From: Bremia lactucae
Taxonomy: Eukaryota; Oomycota; Peronosporomycetes; Peronosporales; Peronosporaceae
Length of the DNA: 64,000 nucleotides
NCBI RefSeq assembly: GCF_004359215.1
Contig: NC_090617.1
Span: 394,981-458,980 of the forward strand
Direction of reading: 5' to 3'
Shown one piece after another: positions 32,587 through 41,909 of the stretch (its first letter is position 1; every line of letters starts with the position of its first letter). The notes beneath the pieces are model-generated. The model was not told the origin of the DNA. It was given only the letters and a program-made list of their open reading frames with translations, and made no database searches. The position numbers and the translations under genes are program-made.

Positions 32587-33603
32587 TTACCCTGGTCTTG
32601 ACACTTCATCAACTGAGTCTTGATCTTCTTCAATCATTGTCAAATCATCAATCTCAAACATGGGGTCTTCAACATTAGATCCCACGAGTCCACGCATCTC
32701 GTTGTTGCATCTCGATGGAAGAGCTATCGTTGTCGTACGCGTATCTTGCACGTAACTATCTTCATGTATATATTGACTGTCATCCATTTCCATCTCCACG
32801 TCTTCCATACCTCTTGTCTGCTTTAAATCGATATAAACAACGTCTCGATCATGATCAGCGCGAAGTTCTTGGTTCACTTAATCTGCTGTAATGTTGTACG
32901 TACTGAAGTGGTGGCTCCTCATCAAATTTCGCCGATCTCGTGTACGTCACCCTCTTAGCATCTTCATCTAATATACGTAGGTTACTCGGAACATCAAGTT
33001 TTTTTTTCCATATACGAAACGTCTTGATTTGTTCCGAGTAACCTAGAAAAATACATCGAATCGCCTTCTTGGTCATCTTGGTCCTCTTTGAATTGTCGAC
33101 ACGTGCATATCCCTTTGACTCAAATACACACATCTCAGAGAGGTCAGGATTCTTCCGAAGATAAACTCATACGGAGTTGTAGTCGGGAACTGACACATGG
33201 AACTCGGTTTGTCACATAGACTGCTGCGTTCATCGCCTCAGCCCACCAAATCTTGTTTAATTACATATGTCTGAGCATTCCTCTGGCCCGCTCAGAAGTG
33301 TCCGGTTCATGCGTTCGGCCAACCCATTCTGTTGTGGCGAGTATGGTACCGTCGTTTGGTGCACGATACCGAATTTCAGACATATACCAGAGAAACGTCT
33401 ATTGACGTATTCCGTTCCGTGTGGTCTGTCCTGATACACTTGATCTTCTTGGAGAGGAACAACGACACGCGAAGGGTACGCGGTGTCTGTGCAATAAAGC
33501 AACAGGTCGTTATCGATAGAAAATTGACGTACCTTGCCCGCGAACGTGTCGGCAATTTGATACCTGAATCAGAGTTCTTATAGCTCGTAGCAGAGCTACA
33601 CAC
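32587..33603 (-). pseudogene. Copia integrase core and C-terminal region
   Basis: The minus strand from 33603 reads the core in two frames (ARYVNFLSI..., and HGTEYVNRRFSGICLKFGIV with the typical PYSPQQNGLAERMNRTLL). After a break, 33133-32855 reads MTKKAIRCIFLGYSEQIKTF and SNLRILDEDAKRV-like, the conserved copia region after the core. An acidic linker follows. The glutamate of the catalytic triad is visible in the QNGLAERMNR block. Confidence 0.75.
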
Positions 33604-33650
33604 TGTTCATCCTTGGCGTAAGCCGAACGAATTAATTCAGGAATAGGCGA

Positions 33651-35136
33651 CTAGATGGTCGTTATATGAGTGAGCTCATAATCCGACCTGCGTGATAATG
33701 CACCGACCAAAGAATTTTGCTTGCCGGGTTTATACTTCACCTCGAAGTTATATTCTGCAAAAAAGGATAGCCATCGGGCCATTCTCTGTGAGAGATGGGG
33801 CGACTTAGTCGCCGTGCGTAATGACGCGTGATCTGTATAAATCACAAACGGCTTAGAGCCGAGCAGATGAACTCTGAATTTGACGAGAGTATACTTCATA
33901 GCAAGTAGCTCTTTGTTATGAACTGGATAGTTCTTTTCCGCAGCTTTAAGCTGTCTTGACTCGAACGCAATAACACGTTCATACCCCTCAACATTTGTTT
34001 GTAACAGAGCACTGTCAATGGCAAAATCTGATGCGCCACAGACGACACTGAAAGGTCAATTTGGGTTTGGCAGTGCCAGAATCGCGGCATAGATAAGACT
34101 ATCCATAACTGCTCAAAAAGCATTATTTTTGATGCTAGTCCAGCACCATTCTGTATCCTTTTTAAGGAGATTAGATAATGGTCTAGCCATATAAGCGTAA
34201 TTTTCGCTATATTTGTGTAAATAATTGGCGAGACCCAACCACTTACGCAAATCCTTTTGATTTTTGGGAACCGGCCAATCGACTATGGCTTTTACCTTAG
34301 CGGGATCCGCTCGAAGGCCTCGCTTTCCAATGGAGGATCCTAGAAAAGGAATTTCGTCTGCGCCAAAAAATGCATTTAGATGCATTGGCATACAATTTGT
34401 TTGTGCGCATACACTCGAGCACTGCTCACAAATGGTCTAAATAGTTTTCCATATCCGACCGACCCTGCTCCGCACGACTATGGACAAAAATGTCATCGAA
34501 ATAAGTCTGTGCATAACCTCGATGAGGGCGAAACAGTTGCGTCACTAGACGATTAAATGTTGCCGGGGCGTTGGAAAGCCCTTGTGGTATAACCAGCCAC
34601 TCCCATAACATGCCGCTTGGTGTGCTAACCGCTGTAAGCGGAATATCACTAGCTCGCATGAGCAATTGGTAGTAACCATCGACTAAGTCTAATGCACTGT
34701 ACATTGTACATTCTACCATATTGTTTTGAAGAACATCCTTTCTAGGGATGGGGTTTTGTGCTGGTATAGTGGCAGCATTAAGCTTATTATAAGCATGTAC
34801 AATGCGTCATTTGCCATTTGGCTTTTTGACACAAAATGTCGGTGTCGAATGAGAAAATTTGCTCCTTCGTACCATTCCAGCCTCGTGCTTAGCACGGAAG
34901 AAATTGTCAATGACGTCACACTGCTCCCTTGGTAAAGGCCATTGTCTTGCGACACAGTATTTGGTTCCCGGAACTAAGTCAATTTCATGAAGAACACCTC
35001 TATCCGAAGGTGAAACAGATGGTGGGTTATTATATACCACATCTTGGAATTCCTTAATTAAGGAATAAAAGGGATCCGTAGGATCTTTAAGGATCGCATG
35101 ACCCATTTCGCGCACTATGTGCAGCTTTTGTGTCAT
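33651..35136 (-). pseudogene. C1 reverse transcriptase and RNase H
   Basis: Minus-strand blocks: YSLIKEFQDVVYNNPPSVSP, RGVLHEIDLVPGTKYCVARQ (pre-RT), PTFCVKKPNGK, then MYSALDLVDGYYQLLMRASD, LLWEWLVIPQGLSNAPATFN-type block, and the catalytic YFDDIFVHSRAEQG. The thumb (FFGADEIPFLGSSIGKRGLR), connection (RKWLGLANYLHKYSENYAYM) and RNase H (KYTLVKFRVHLLGSKPFVIY, TDHASLRTATKSPHLSQRMA) follow. Several frameshifts separate the blocks. The catalytic residues themselves look unchanged. Confidence 0.8.
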
Positions 35137-35591
35137 CCAGGACAGCTTCGTCGAGAAGTGACGACGAGTTTAACTCAACCATAGGTCGAATGACCGCCAT
35201 TTCAGATAAGTCACCAGCTTCTAAGGTTCGACCGCACTCATCAATAGACATTTCGTCTAGCTCTAAAAGAGCATGTAACGAGGGGATTGTCGCAAGGCTA
35301 ACTTCTCCGTCAATGTTACCGGTTACGCCATTTACAAGCATATGTACTTGCTCACTCGTATCACTTTGTGAGGGTGTACACGCCCTGTGTCTACCTGTCT
35401 TGGACTGGAGACAATACGCCTCTTCGAGGCCGGGACATTCACGACCCCGGGTTTTCCAGCCTGTATTGGTTCTATACATGACATGGTGTCTAATTTTGAC
35501 ATCCGACAAGGAGTTAGGTAACTCAACTTCCTTATCCAGCGAACGTTTACGTGTCGCTTTACGTGCACTAGGAGGGTTTGACCCAAAATCC

Positions 35592-35833
35592 CCTGGCGAA
35601 CCACCAATAGTGTCACTACTGACACTCAGTATGGTGCCACCTCGGCCAACCACACTCGGTGGGGCTTAGACGTGCCACTCCACGTATCTCAGGGATATTG
35701 CACCCTTGATGTCCTGGCGAACCGCCAACAGTGTCACTACTGACACTCAGTATGATGCCACCTCGGCCGACCATATTCGGTGGACTTAGACGTGCCACTC
35801 CACGTATCTCAGGGATATTGCACCCTTGATGAT
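35592..35833 (-). repeat. Two 121-bp tandem repeats in the C1 linker
   Basis: Units 35592-35712 and 35713-35833 share most bases, for example GTGTCACTACTGACACTCAG and GGATATTGCACCCTTGATG. In the minus strand they sit in the gag-pol linker and encode IPEIRGVARLSPP-type repeats. Because 121 is not a multiple of three, each added unit shifts the reading frame. The same unit occurs in C2 at 47822-48031 with a spacing of 119 bp. Confidence 0.85.
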
Positions 35834-36185
35834 TCGGCCTTAGGCCAACAATGCTTTCAGCATTTAGTGAATCGTTATTATAACGAGTGTCACTCGACGG
35901 AGTACGTGCCGTTTCACTTATTTCTGCTGAATCGGGCTCACAATTAATGTTTTTAACTTAGCGTTTATTAACTCAGACATGCCAATGTCTATTACACTGA
36001 CAGACTCATTCGATGATCCTCGCCAATAGCGCTTTTGTTGTCTAGCAAAGGTGGGTTCATGACTCTACAGAACTTTGCTAGGAAGATTTCGCGTGGCGCC
36101 TAAGGTCTTAGACCTCCAATCGATCCATGGCTCATGGTGTTCTAACCAGGCCATACGAAGGATGAGATCATATCTCGAATCCAAA

Positions 36186-36600
36186 TCAAGGACGAGACAG
36201 CGTTCCATACTCAAAGTCCAGAAACTTTATACCTAAGTTCAATGGAACCTTGGGAACAGTGACACGAGTCTTAGTCGCTAAGCGAACAGTGATTATATCA
36301 CCTTCATGCGCTCTAAGCGCCTCAACGTATTTTTGACTTCCTTCAAGGGAAAGGCGTCGAGCATAATTGCAAGACGCTCCTGAGTAAATTAAAATTGACC
36401 ACGGCTTATCGAAGCCCTTTACAGTCGCTTGAGCGACTAGCAAGCCAGGCTTGCACTCTTGCCCCGTGCCATTGAGCACCGAGCGAATTGGGGCTAGGTT
36501 CTGTTTATTCTCGCCTCCTTGAGGTTCAACGGAGCCTAGGTCTTCCCCAGTAGGGCGCCCCGCACTTACTGGGTATCGACGTTTTCCCGCACCGTACCAG
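36186..36600 (-). pseudogene. C1 protease with mutated catalytic aspartate
   Basis: The minus-strand frame reads LLVAQATVKGFDKPWSILIY followed by SGASCNYARRLSLEGSQKYV, then VRLATKTRVTVPKVPLNLGI. The catalytic motif should be DSGA; here Asp is replaced by Tyr (YSGA). The C2 copy at 48698-48916 still has FIDSGASCNYA. This is a clean single-residue lesion in an otherwise open domain. Confidence 0.8.
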
Positions 36601-36636
36601 ATCTCTGGTATAGGTCGGAGTTGGAGCTCCGAAATT

Positions 36637-36992
36637 GTAGTGACCATCTTTATGGGGGGTCTCAATGAGGGCGTTGCCCGGACAGAATTGTTCCGATCTC
36701 ATCCGGCTACGTTCGAAGAGGCAGTTGCCATAGCGCTACGCGCCGAGTTTGACTTTAAGTCTGCTCGCGTTAGCACGCCTGTTTACCGATTAAGCTCTTC
36801 GAGCACATGGGTTCCGTCTAATAGAGCGGAACATATGAATTTAAGCCTCGTTGAGGAAGGAGAAAAGGCTCTGCAAGCTGTGGAACAGCATAAGACCATC
36901 CGAAGATGTTATATGTGCGGAAGCACGAAACACTTACGCGCTGCCTACCCTCTTCGAAATTCGCGTAAAGCTCGAAAGGATCTTGATGCATA
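36637..36992 (+). pseudogene. C1 gag C-terminus and zinc knuckle, inverted
   Basis: A plus-strand frame in a minus-strand element: FMGGLNEGVARTELFRSHPA, TFEEAVAIALRAEFDFKSAR, then the nucleocapsid box CYMCGSTKHLRAAYPL. The fourth zinc ligand Cys is Tyr here (C-x2-C-x4-H-x4-Y); the C2 copy has RPACPL. The flanking gag (37000-37237) and protease (36186-36600) are in the minus orientation, so this block of about 355 bp has been flipped. Confidence 0.8.
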
Positions 36993-37237
36993 GGTGCAAT
37001 GAGATTTCTCAACTCCGGGACGAAGTCCCCTAGGGTTCAATTACCCGGTCGAGTCGCTAGGAGCCGTGCTCGCATGCGAAAGCCTGATCAGGCGGTGCAA
37101 ACATGCTCGTCATTTGCTGTTTCAGCGAATCCCATGAGGGAAAAGCGTCGTTTATGGACGTGCTGCACGATCTTGCCCACTCCATGGCTCTACCTCCAAG
37201 TTTGGAAAATGGCCATAGCCACCTTTTGCCAGTTCTG

Positions 37238-37572
37238 TTAAGAACTATACCTCAGAAAGGCTTCTAGCTCTTACAGATTAATGCGCAAGCCTTAGGAAGG
37301 CACTTAACGCTTTAAGATCAAAAGGGGAACTGAACTTTATTTAATTATTTAAATCTAAAAACCTTACCCTAGATAATAAAAATAGATTTTGGCCGCCAGA
37401 TTTATATCTGGCGGCCAAAATCTAGATATAAATCTGGCGGCGACCACATTTATTACCCATAATAAATGGGATTTAAGTAATTAACTATTTTAAAATTAGA
37501 TAAAAGGTTCTTTTACCCATAAAGTATAAGTATTACAACAACGGTTCTCCAACCGATGTGTGCCCCATTACA
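37238..37572 (-). repeat. C1 LTR, 5' part
   Basis: On the minus strand it starts TGTAATGGGGCACACATCGG at 37572 and matches the C2 LTR (50540 downward) to about 37238, where it is fused directly to gag; the LTR end, primer-binding site and gag start are deleted. It contains an 18-bp-arm hairpin at 37384-37423. Confidence 0.75.
37384..37423. repeat. Perfect hairpin, 18-bp arms, in family C LTR
   Basis: AGATTTTGGCCGCCAGAT and ATCTGGCGGCCAAAATCT are exact reverse complements separated by TTAT. A partial third copy (AGATATAAATCTGGCGG) follows. The C2 LTR has a shorter version around 50390-50410. Confidence 0.9.
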
Positions 37573-37721
37573 GTAAATGCACCTATGCGGTTGGTCACAA
37601 ATGTGAACCACACCCGAGTGGTGGGTCTAATTTTTTTATTTATATAATTGACCATCCCCTAAGTACATGAAGTGTTCTTAACGGGGACTGTGTAACATTA
37701 TGGCAACTGTAGCGCGTTACA
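37573..37721 (-). repeat. Family B LTR fragment
   Basis: On the minus strand it starts TGTAACGCGCTACAGTTGCC at 37721 and matches the first 150 bases of the family B LTR (CAGTCCCCGTTAAG and GGTGTGGTTCACATTTGTG-like). It is cut by the family C LTR at 37573. From 37722 to 38094 nothing is recognised. Confidence 0.7.
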
Positions 37722-38094
37722 CATTCTGAAGTGGTATTTAATGAGCTGAACATCTCATTACAGGAAAAGAAGGACGTTTAATTCGGTGCTGCGGCGTATT
37801 CAAACGTGAGCACGTCATGTCGACTGTCATATAGGCCGATATTTAAGTTGTATGCAGGCTGCGTAAACTTTTAATAGAGAAGAAGCACGTCCTTTTTCGC
37901 TCCAGAGCTAAATATTTGAGCTCATAAATTATATGTACGTCCTGATTACGCTTTATTTTGTTAGTACACCGTATAACACTTCTACCACAGCATTGCAACA
38001 CCACCTCTCGTAACAAACTTGCTTGCAAGTCGAAACATAATTATACGTTCTATTGCTCGATTTAATAAAAATCTGGCCACTGACGTTATTATTC

Positions 38095-39455
38095 CTATTC
38101 TACTTGGCCGATGCATTTGCCCAGAGTTACCTTTTTTGCCAGACAGAACGACTGTTAGTAATCAACCAAAAGGTCTAAAAGAGCTACAACAACTCACCTT
38201 GTCACCTGGTTGAATCGTAAACTGGAAAGACTTCGGAGCCTCGAAGACCAACACGACTGTAGATCCCAGCTACACATGTTACACATTTTAGGCATCATTT
38301 TTTTTTAAGTTTATCGTCATACCTTAAATTTTGCCAACTCCTCGCCACATATTGCGTCAACATTGCAATCGTACTTTTTCGAAAAGCAGTGACCAACCAG
38401 TCGGTCCTGGGCAGAGATATTGGAATGGAAATCGGGCTCCTTTGTGAGATCAATCGATCCCACGTTTAAGGCGCCAACAGCTATAAGGGAAAAGAAACCA
38501 TGCTCCCATTCACCCAAAAGTGCAACGCGCTCATTTTCCACAAAGAGACTAGGTATCAGCCGCGCTCCAAGTTGGTTGACCGGAAAAAGATTACCAGGGA
38601 AATGGCGACGCTCCTCCATGAGCCAGTTAGTTGGGGCATGAATGCGATGGTAATCACCAGGGGCAAGATACAAAACGCAGTGATACATTGCTTTATCTTC
38701 TATGATAGGCATCTTTTTAGTAAAAAAAGAGGGAAGGCCACCAAGGAACTCATCAAGCCGGTAGCGCGCGCCTTTGATTTGCTCCAGCGTCGGCACATTG
38801 GTCGAGTCATTAACGACTCCAAAAGAGGCTACAGTGCCGTCCACTGGGCTAGCAATGTGACCAGAATCCATATCGAACGGACGAAGGCCATCTCTCAATG
38901 GACGCGAGAAGAATTCGCCAAGGTTGGCGTAGTCTTGTAGTGGGTACTTCATCTCGTCGAGATTACAATTGTATACAGCAGTCCACGCTTTATAGATGGG
39001 CCCGCGCAGCCACAATGGCCTATTATCAGATTAAAAAAGAAAACATTTGAGTAATCATGATTAGACAAGCGCGATGCGTTTCATCACTCGTACAATTCTT
39101 TGTCGTGCATTTTGCCCCAAAGGCGGCTGGCTGCTCGGTACGGAAAAAGCTTGAGAGACTGGAGTTGACGCTCTGTGGCCATCGTTTTTTCAAACTCAGT
39201 TCGAGGACCAGGAAGTCTACATAGTGCTGATGCCGGGTGCGTCTTGCGCTCCTCGTCCGTCGGGTTGTTAAGGTGGTGCCACTGCAGAAAGCCAATGAGT
39301 GCGAAGCCTAGGGTGGCTGGTAATTTCCAGCTGTCGGCGATGGCGCTAATCAAGTTCTTGGCATCAGTTCTTTGCTTTTTCTGATGTTGCTGTTGCGAGA
39401 ATTGGCGGTACAGCTGCGCCTTAAAGAGGGCGGTGGGCCGGGTATTGTGCATCAT
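38095..39455 (-). CDS. PSD: Phosphatidylserine decarboxylase, mitochondrial type, four exons
   Basis: It converts phosphatidylserine to phosphatidylethanolamine, using a pyruvoyl group made by self-cleavage at an LGST motif. Proposed exons on the minus strand: 39455-39094, 39019-38323, 38269-38198 and 38130-38095; introns 74, 53 and 67 bp (donors GTACGA, GTATGA, GTGAGT), phases consistent, 388 residues. Exon 1 has a basic mitochondrial-style start and one membrane segment (LPATLGFALIGFLQWHHL), as in inner-membrane PSD. Splicing 1 to 2 restores ELPLWLRGPIYKAW. Exon 2 has FFSRPLRDGLRPFD, SPVDGTVASFG and YHRIHAPTNW, with the family His. Exon 3, only 24 codons, carries LGSTVVLVFEAP, the cleavage motif. 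Exon 4 encodes VTLGKCIGQVE and the stop. Upstream, 281 bp separate it from the aldehyde dehydrogenase gene on the same strand. Function confident; the last exon is the least certain. Confidence 0.9.
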
Positions 39456-39736
39456 ACAGCTTCGGTAATTCTGTCGTCTAATTAGAAGCCATACCTTTTT
39501 GTAATAAATACGAAATCGCTACGTCACAATTTGCCGACTTTGTAAAAATACTTGTGGAACGCAAAAACTTTTTACGCGAGTGTAAATACAGCGAAAGGAC
39601 CAAAAAAATACGACGAATAGAACTATGCGGAGCAAAGTGATTTAATATGTAGCAAGCAGGAACAAATGAAATGACGTAAAAACATCGGTGGATATGCGAA
39701 GGCAATACTGACACAGTGGAAATATATATAGCCACT
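39456..39736 (-). promoter_or_regulatory. PSD upstream region
   Basis: A 281-bp spacer between the aldehyde dehydrogenase stop and the PSD start. It must hold the PSD promoter and the dehydrogenase 3' end. It is AT-rich near 39700-39735 (ATATATATA). No known motif is recognised, and the open frame across it is not convincing. Confidence 0.4.
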
Positions 39737-41359
39737 TTAAGCGGAATGTCCAATGATAGAAGTGATCGCTGCAAGCACTAAACCAAAAAAAAGGGTTTTG
39801 AGGAGCCGCATGTGCAGACGCGAGAGCGGATACAAAACGATGCTGAGGATGAGCTTTTTGGATTGAGTATATGGCGCGTAGCGTTGGGGAAGATCAAGAA
39901 GGCTATTCTTGTAGATCACGGTTTTATAGTGCGAAAACGCCTTGAATCCAAAGTGGCCGTGGTACGACCCCATACCCGAGCCGCCGACGCCACCGAAGGG
40001 TACATTTGAGTTCGATAGCTGCATGAGCAAGTCATTCAGCACCATGCTACCAGCTGACGTTTCATTCACAACACGTTCTTTATTCTTGCCATTCGAACTA
40101 AAGCAATATAATGCAAGTGGCTTCTCGCGTTTACTCACAAAAGTGATTGGCTCGCTTAAATCGCCCGAAGAAAAGTAATAGATTGGCAGCAACGGGCCGA
40201 AAATTTCATCGCTCATGGAAGCGCTCGAAGCAAACGAAGCAAAATCGGAACGAAAGTTAAGCAATGTGGGTGCGATAAAAAGCTGCATAGCGTCAGTGTC
40301 GCCTCCGTACGTCACGTGCTCTCGATCTTTGTCCAATATGCCTGCCAAGCGGTCATACATGCGCTTGTTGATGATTCGACCAAAGCTGTCTGACTCCTTC
40401 ACATTAGCGCCGCCGTATTGGATATTAATCTCTTTTTCAAGCAGCTTGACAAATTGATCACCTACTTTTTCATCGACCATTAAGTAGTCACACCGAACGC
40501 ACGTTTGGCCTCCATTGACAAATGCCCCCCACGCAATGCGTTTTGCAGCCAGTTTCAGGTCTGCCGTGTGGTCAATAATGCAAGGAGACTTTCCTCCTAA
40601 CTCCAACACTGTAGGCGTCAAATATTGTGCTGCGGCTTGAGCCACTATCTTGCCCAGGAAGGTGCCACCTGTTGCAAATATGAGGTCGTAGTGCTCCTGC
40701 AACATCTTCTTGGTCTCATCCACCCCTCCGTAAACCACACGAACGTAGCTTTTATCCATATACCTATCGAGCAGCTGGAGCAACAAATTGTTTACATAGC
40801 GCGTCGTGTCCTCACCCGGTAACCGCAAAATGACGCAGTTTCCAGCTCCAAGAGCGGCTACGAGCGGCATGAGCAGAAGGTGAATCGGGTAATTCCACGT
40901 GCCAATAATACAAACCACGCCCAGCGGCTCAGGTCGAATATACGACAAGCCCGGAAGATTCGCAACATTTGTTAGTTTAGGCTTGGGCTTCGACCAGTCG
41001 TCAATGTAATCAGTAAATTCCTGAATCTCGGCTTGAATCAACGCAGTCTCAGTGGCAAACAGCTCCACTGGGTGCTTGTGTAAGTCCTTCCACACCGCCT
41101 CAACAATAGCCGCTTCGTTCTCGACTAAAAGCCGCTTTAACGACCGCAACAGAGACTTGCGCATTTTCATGTCCTTCGTGGCGCCAGTGGCGAAGCTGGC
41201 ACGCAAGGCCACTACATCGGCGTGAGTGTCTTGCTTTAGTACATCGGGGAGGGCTGGTATTTCTGTGACGGGTCCGTACATAACGGTTGGGGAACTCGCG
41301 TCTTCGAAGGACAAATAATTGGTAGGGTCTCGAAATATTGTTAGATCTGAGACTGACAT
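39737..41359 (-). CDS. Class 3 (fatty) aldehyde dehydrogenase with C-terminal membrane anchor
   Basis: NAD(P)-dependent oxidation of medium to long chain aldehydes, probably on ER or peroxisomal membranes. A single exon from ATG 41359, 540 residues. In order: N-terminal extension of about 40 residues; the ALDH3 start (LRASFATGATKDMKMRKSLL); cofactor-binding region GVVCIIGTWNYPIHLLLMPL; a FATGGTFLGKIVA loop; catalytic general base in LELGGKSP; catalytic cysteine in NGGQTCVRCDYLMV (the usual wording is GQTCxxPDY, so the Pro is Cys here); EIFGPLLPI; and the ALDH3 end VPFGGVGGSGMGSYHGHFGF with FSHYKTV. The last 25 residues (LLKTLFFGLVLAAITSIIG) form a tail anchor, as in fatty aldehyde dehydrogenase. 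About 60 residues longer than mammalian ALDH3A2. It lies upstream of PSD on the same strand. Confidence 0.95.
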   Translation of the reverse strand: MSVSDLTIFRDPTNYLSFEDASSPTVMYGPVTEIPALPDVLKQDTHADVVALRASFATGATKDMKMRKSLLRSLKRLLVENEAAIVEAVWKDLHKHPVELFATETALIQAEIQEFTDYIDDWSKPKPKLTNVANLPGLSYIRPEPLGVVCIIGTWNYPIHLLLMPLVAALGAGNCVILRLPGEDTTRYVNNLLLQLLDRYMDKSYVRVVYGGVDETKKMLQEHYDLIFATGGTFLGKIVAQAAAQYLTPTVLELGGKSPCIIDHTADLKLAAKRIAWGAFVNGGQTCVRCDYLMVDEKVGDQFVKLLEKEINIQYGGANVKESDSFGRIINKRMYDRLAGILDKDREHVTYGGDTDAMQLFIAPTLLNFRSDFASFASSASMSDEIFGPLLPIYYFSSGDLSEPITFVSKREKPLALYCFSSNGKNKERVVNETSAGSMVLNDLLMQLSNSNVPFGGVGGSGMGSYHGHFGFKAFSHYKTVIYKNSLLDLPQRYAPYTQSKKLILSIVLYPLSRLHMRLLKTLFFGLVLAAITSIIGHSA

Positions 41360-41802
41360 TAGTTCAAGGTTTATTGGCGACTGACCATAATTACTTTCCT
41401 ACGGTCATTTTTTTAGCAGCAGGACCTTGACATAATCCTAGATTTTATTGGCTACAACATCTAAAAGTTTCTCAAAACTTAGCTGGCCGCACCAAAGTCT
41501 GCAAAGCCAATATAATAATGTAAAGCTTCACTCCGAGAAAACTTGATAAATGCTCATTAATAAAAAGGAAGAGAAAAAGAACTTCAAATTTTACTGATAA
41601 TAGCTGTTTTAAGTATGGGAGCAGCCTGTTTGATGTGGTTGAATAATATCTAAGAAATAATAACAAATATAAAATATAAATGGTGTGTTAGTATTGCACC
41701 GCTTACAAGTTGTAGACACGTCACAGCACGGACATGATTACGGACAGTACCGCGGATTACGGACATTATTATGACAGTACCGAAGATTACGGACATGATG
41801 TC
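41360..41802. other. Intergenic region with a short degenerate repeat
   Basis: It holds the aldehyde dehydrogenase promoter side. AT-rich to about 41690. From 41728 to 41800 there is a short tandem pattern based on GATTACGGACAT and GACAGTACCG repeated about three times, directly against the start of element A4. No gene seen. Confidence 0.6.
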
Positions 41803-41859
41803 TGTAACGGGACACTACGACTTGTACTGCTTCAGTACAAGTCGTAGTGCCCCGTTACA
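41803..41859. repeat. 57-bp palindrome replacing the A4 5' LTR
   Basis: TGTAACGGGACACTACGACT ... AGTCGTAGTGCCCCGTTACA: two 27-base arms, one mismatch, three-base centre. It starts TG and ends CA and is followed by CC and the primer-binding site, so it stands exactly where the LTR should be. It matches the two ends of a family A LTR fused together. Confidence 0.85.
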
Positions 41860-41861
41860 CC

Positions 41862-41871
41862 TGGTAGCACT
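41862..41871 (+). promoter_or_regulatory. A4 primer-binding site
   Basis: TGGTAGCACT two bases after the LTR-like end. Expected primer: a tRNA ending AGTGCTACCA. The ..GCTACCA end fits eukaryotic initiator Met tRNA in general; which tRNA this is in the host is inferred, not shown. Confidence 0.7.
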
Positions 41872-41909
41872 TTGTTGTCCGTCCAAGGACCACATTTCCC
41901 TCATCAAAC

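Larger units (their letters stand above)
31561..33640 (-). mobile_element. Ty1/copia element fragment
   Basis: Minus-strand copia remains in copia order (integrase, then RT). Integrase lies at 33603-33257, its C-terminal part and linker at 33133-32587, the linker to RT at 32524-32258 and RT at about 32300-31565. No LTR, gag, protease or RNase H is visible. It is bounded by the A3 3' LTR on the left and by family C RNase H on the right, so it is truncated at both ends. Confidence 0.85.
33640..37572 (-). mobile_element. Ty3/gypsy family C element C1, rearranged
   Basis: Minus-strand element, high to low: LTR piece 37572-37238, gag N-terminal part 37237-36993, an inverted gag/nucleocapsid segment 36992-36637, protease 36600-36186, linker with 121-bp repeats 35840-35087, RT and RNase H 35136-33651. 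It ends at the copia fragment in the RNase H box. Integrase and the other LTR are missing. Family C differs from A in gag, protease and linker but has a similar RT. Confidence 0.8.

Noticed and set aside
39478..39774. Minus-strand 98-codon ORF between ALDH and PSD
   Set aside because: It overlaps the dehydrogenase end in another frame and has no coding character.
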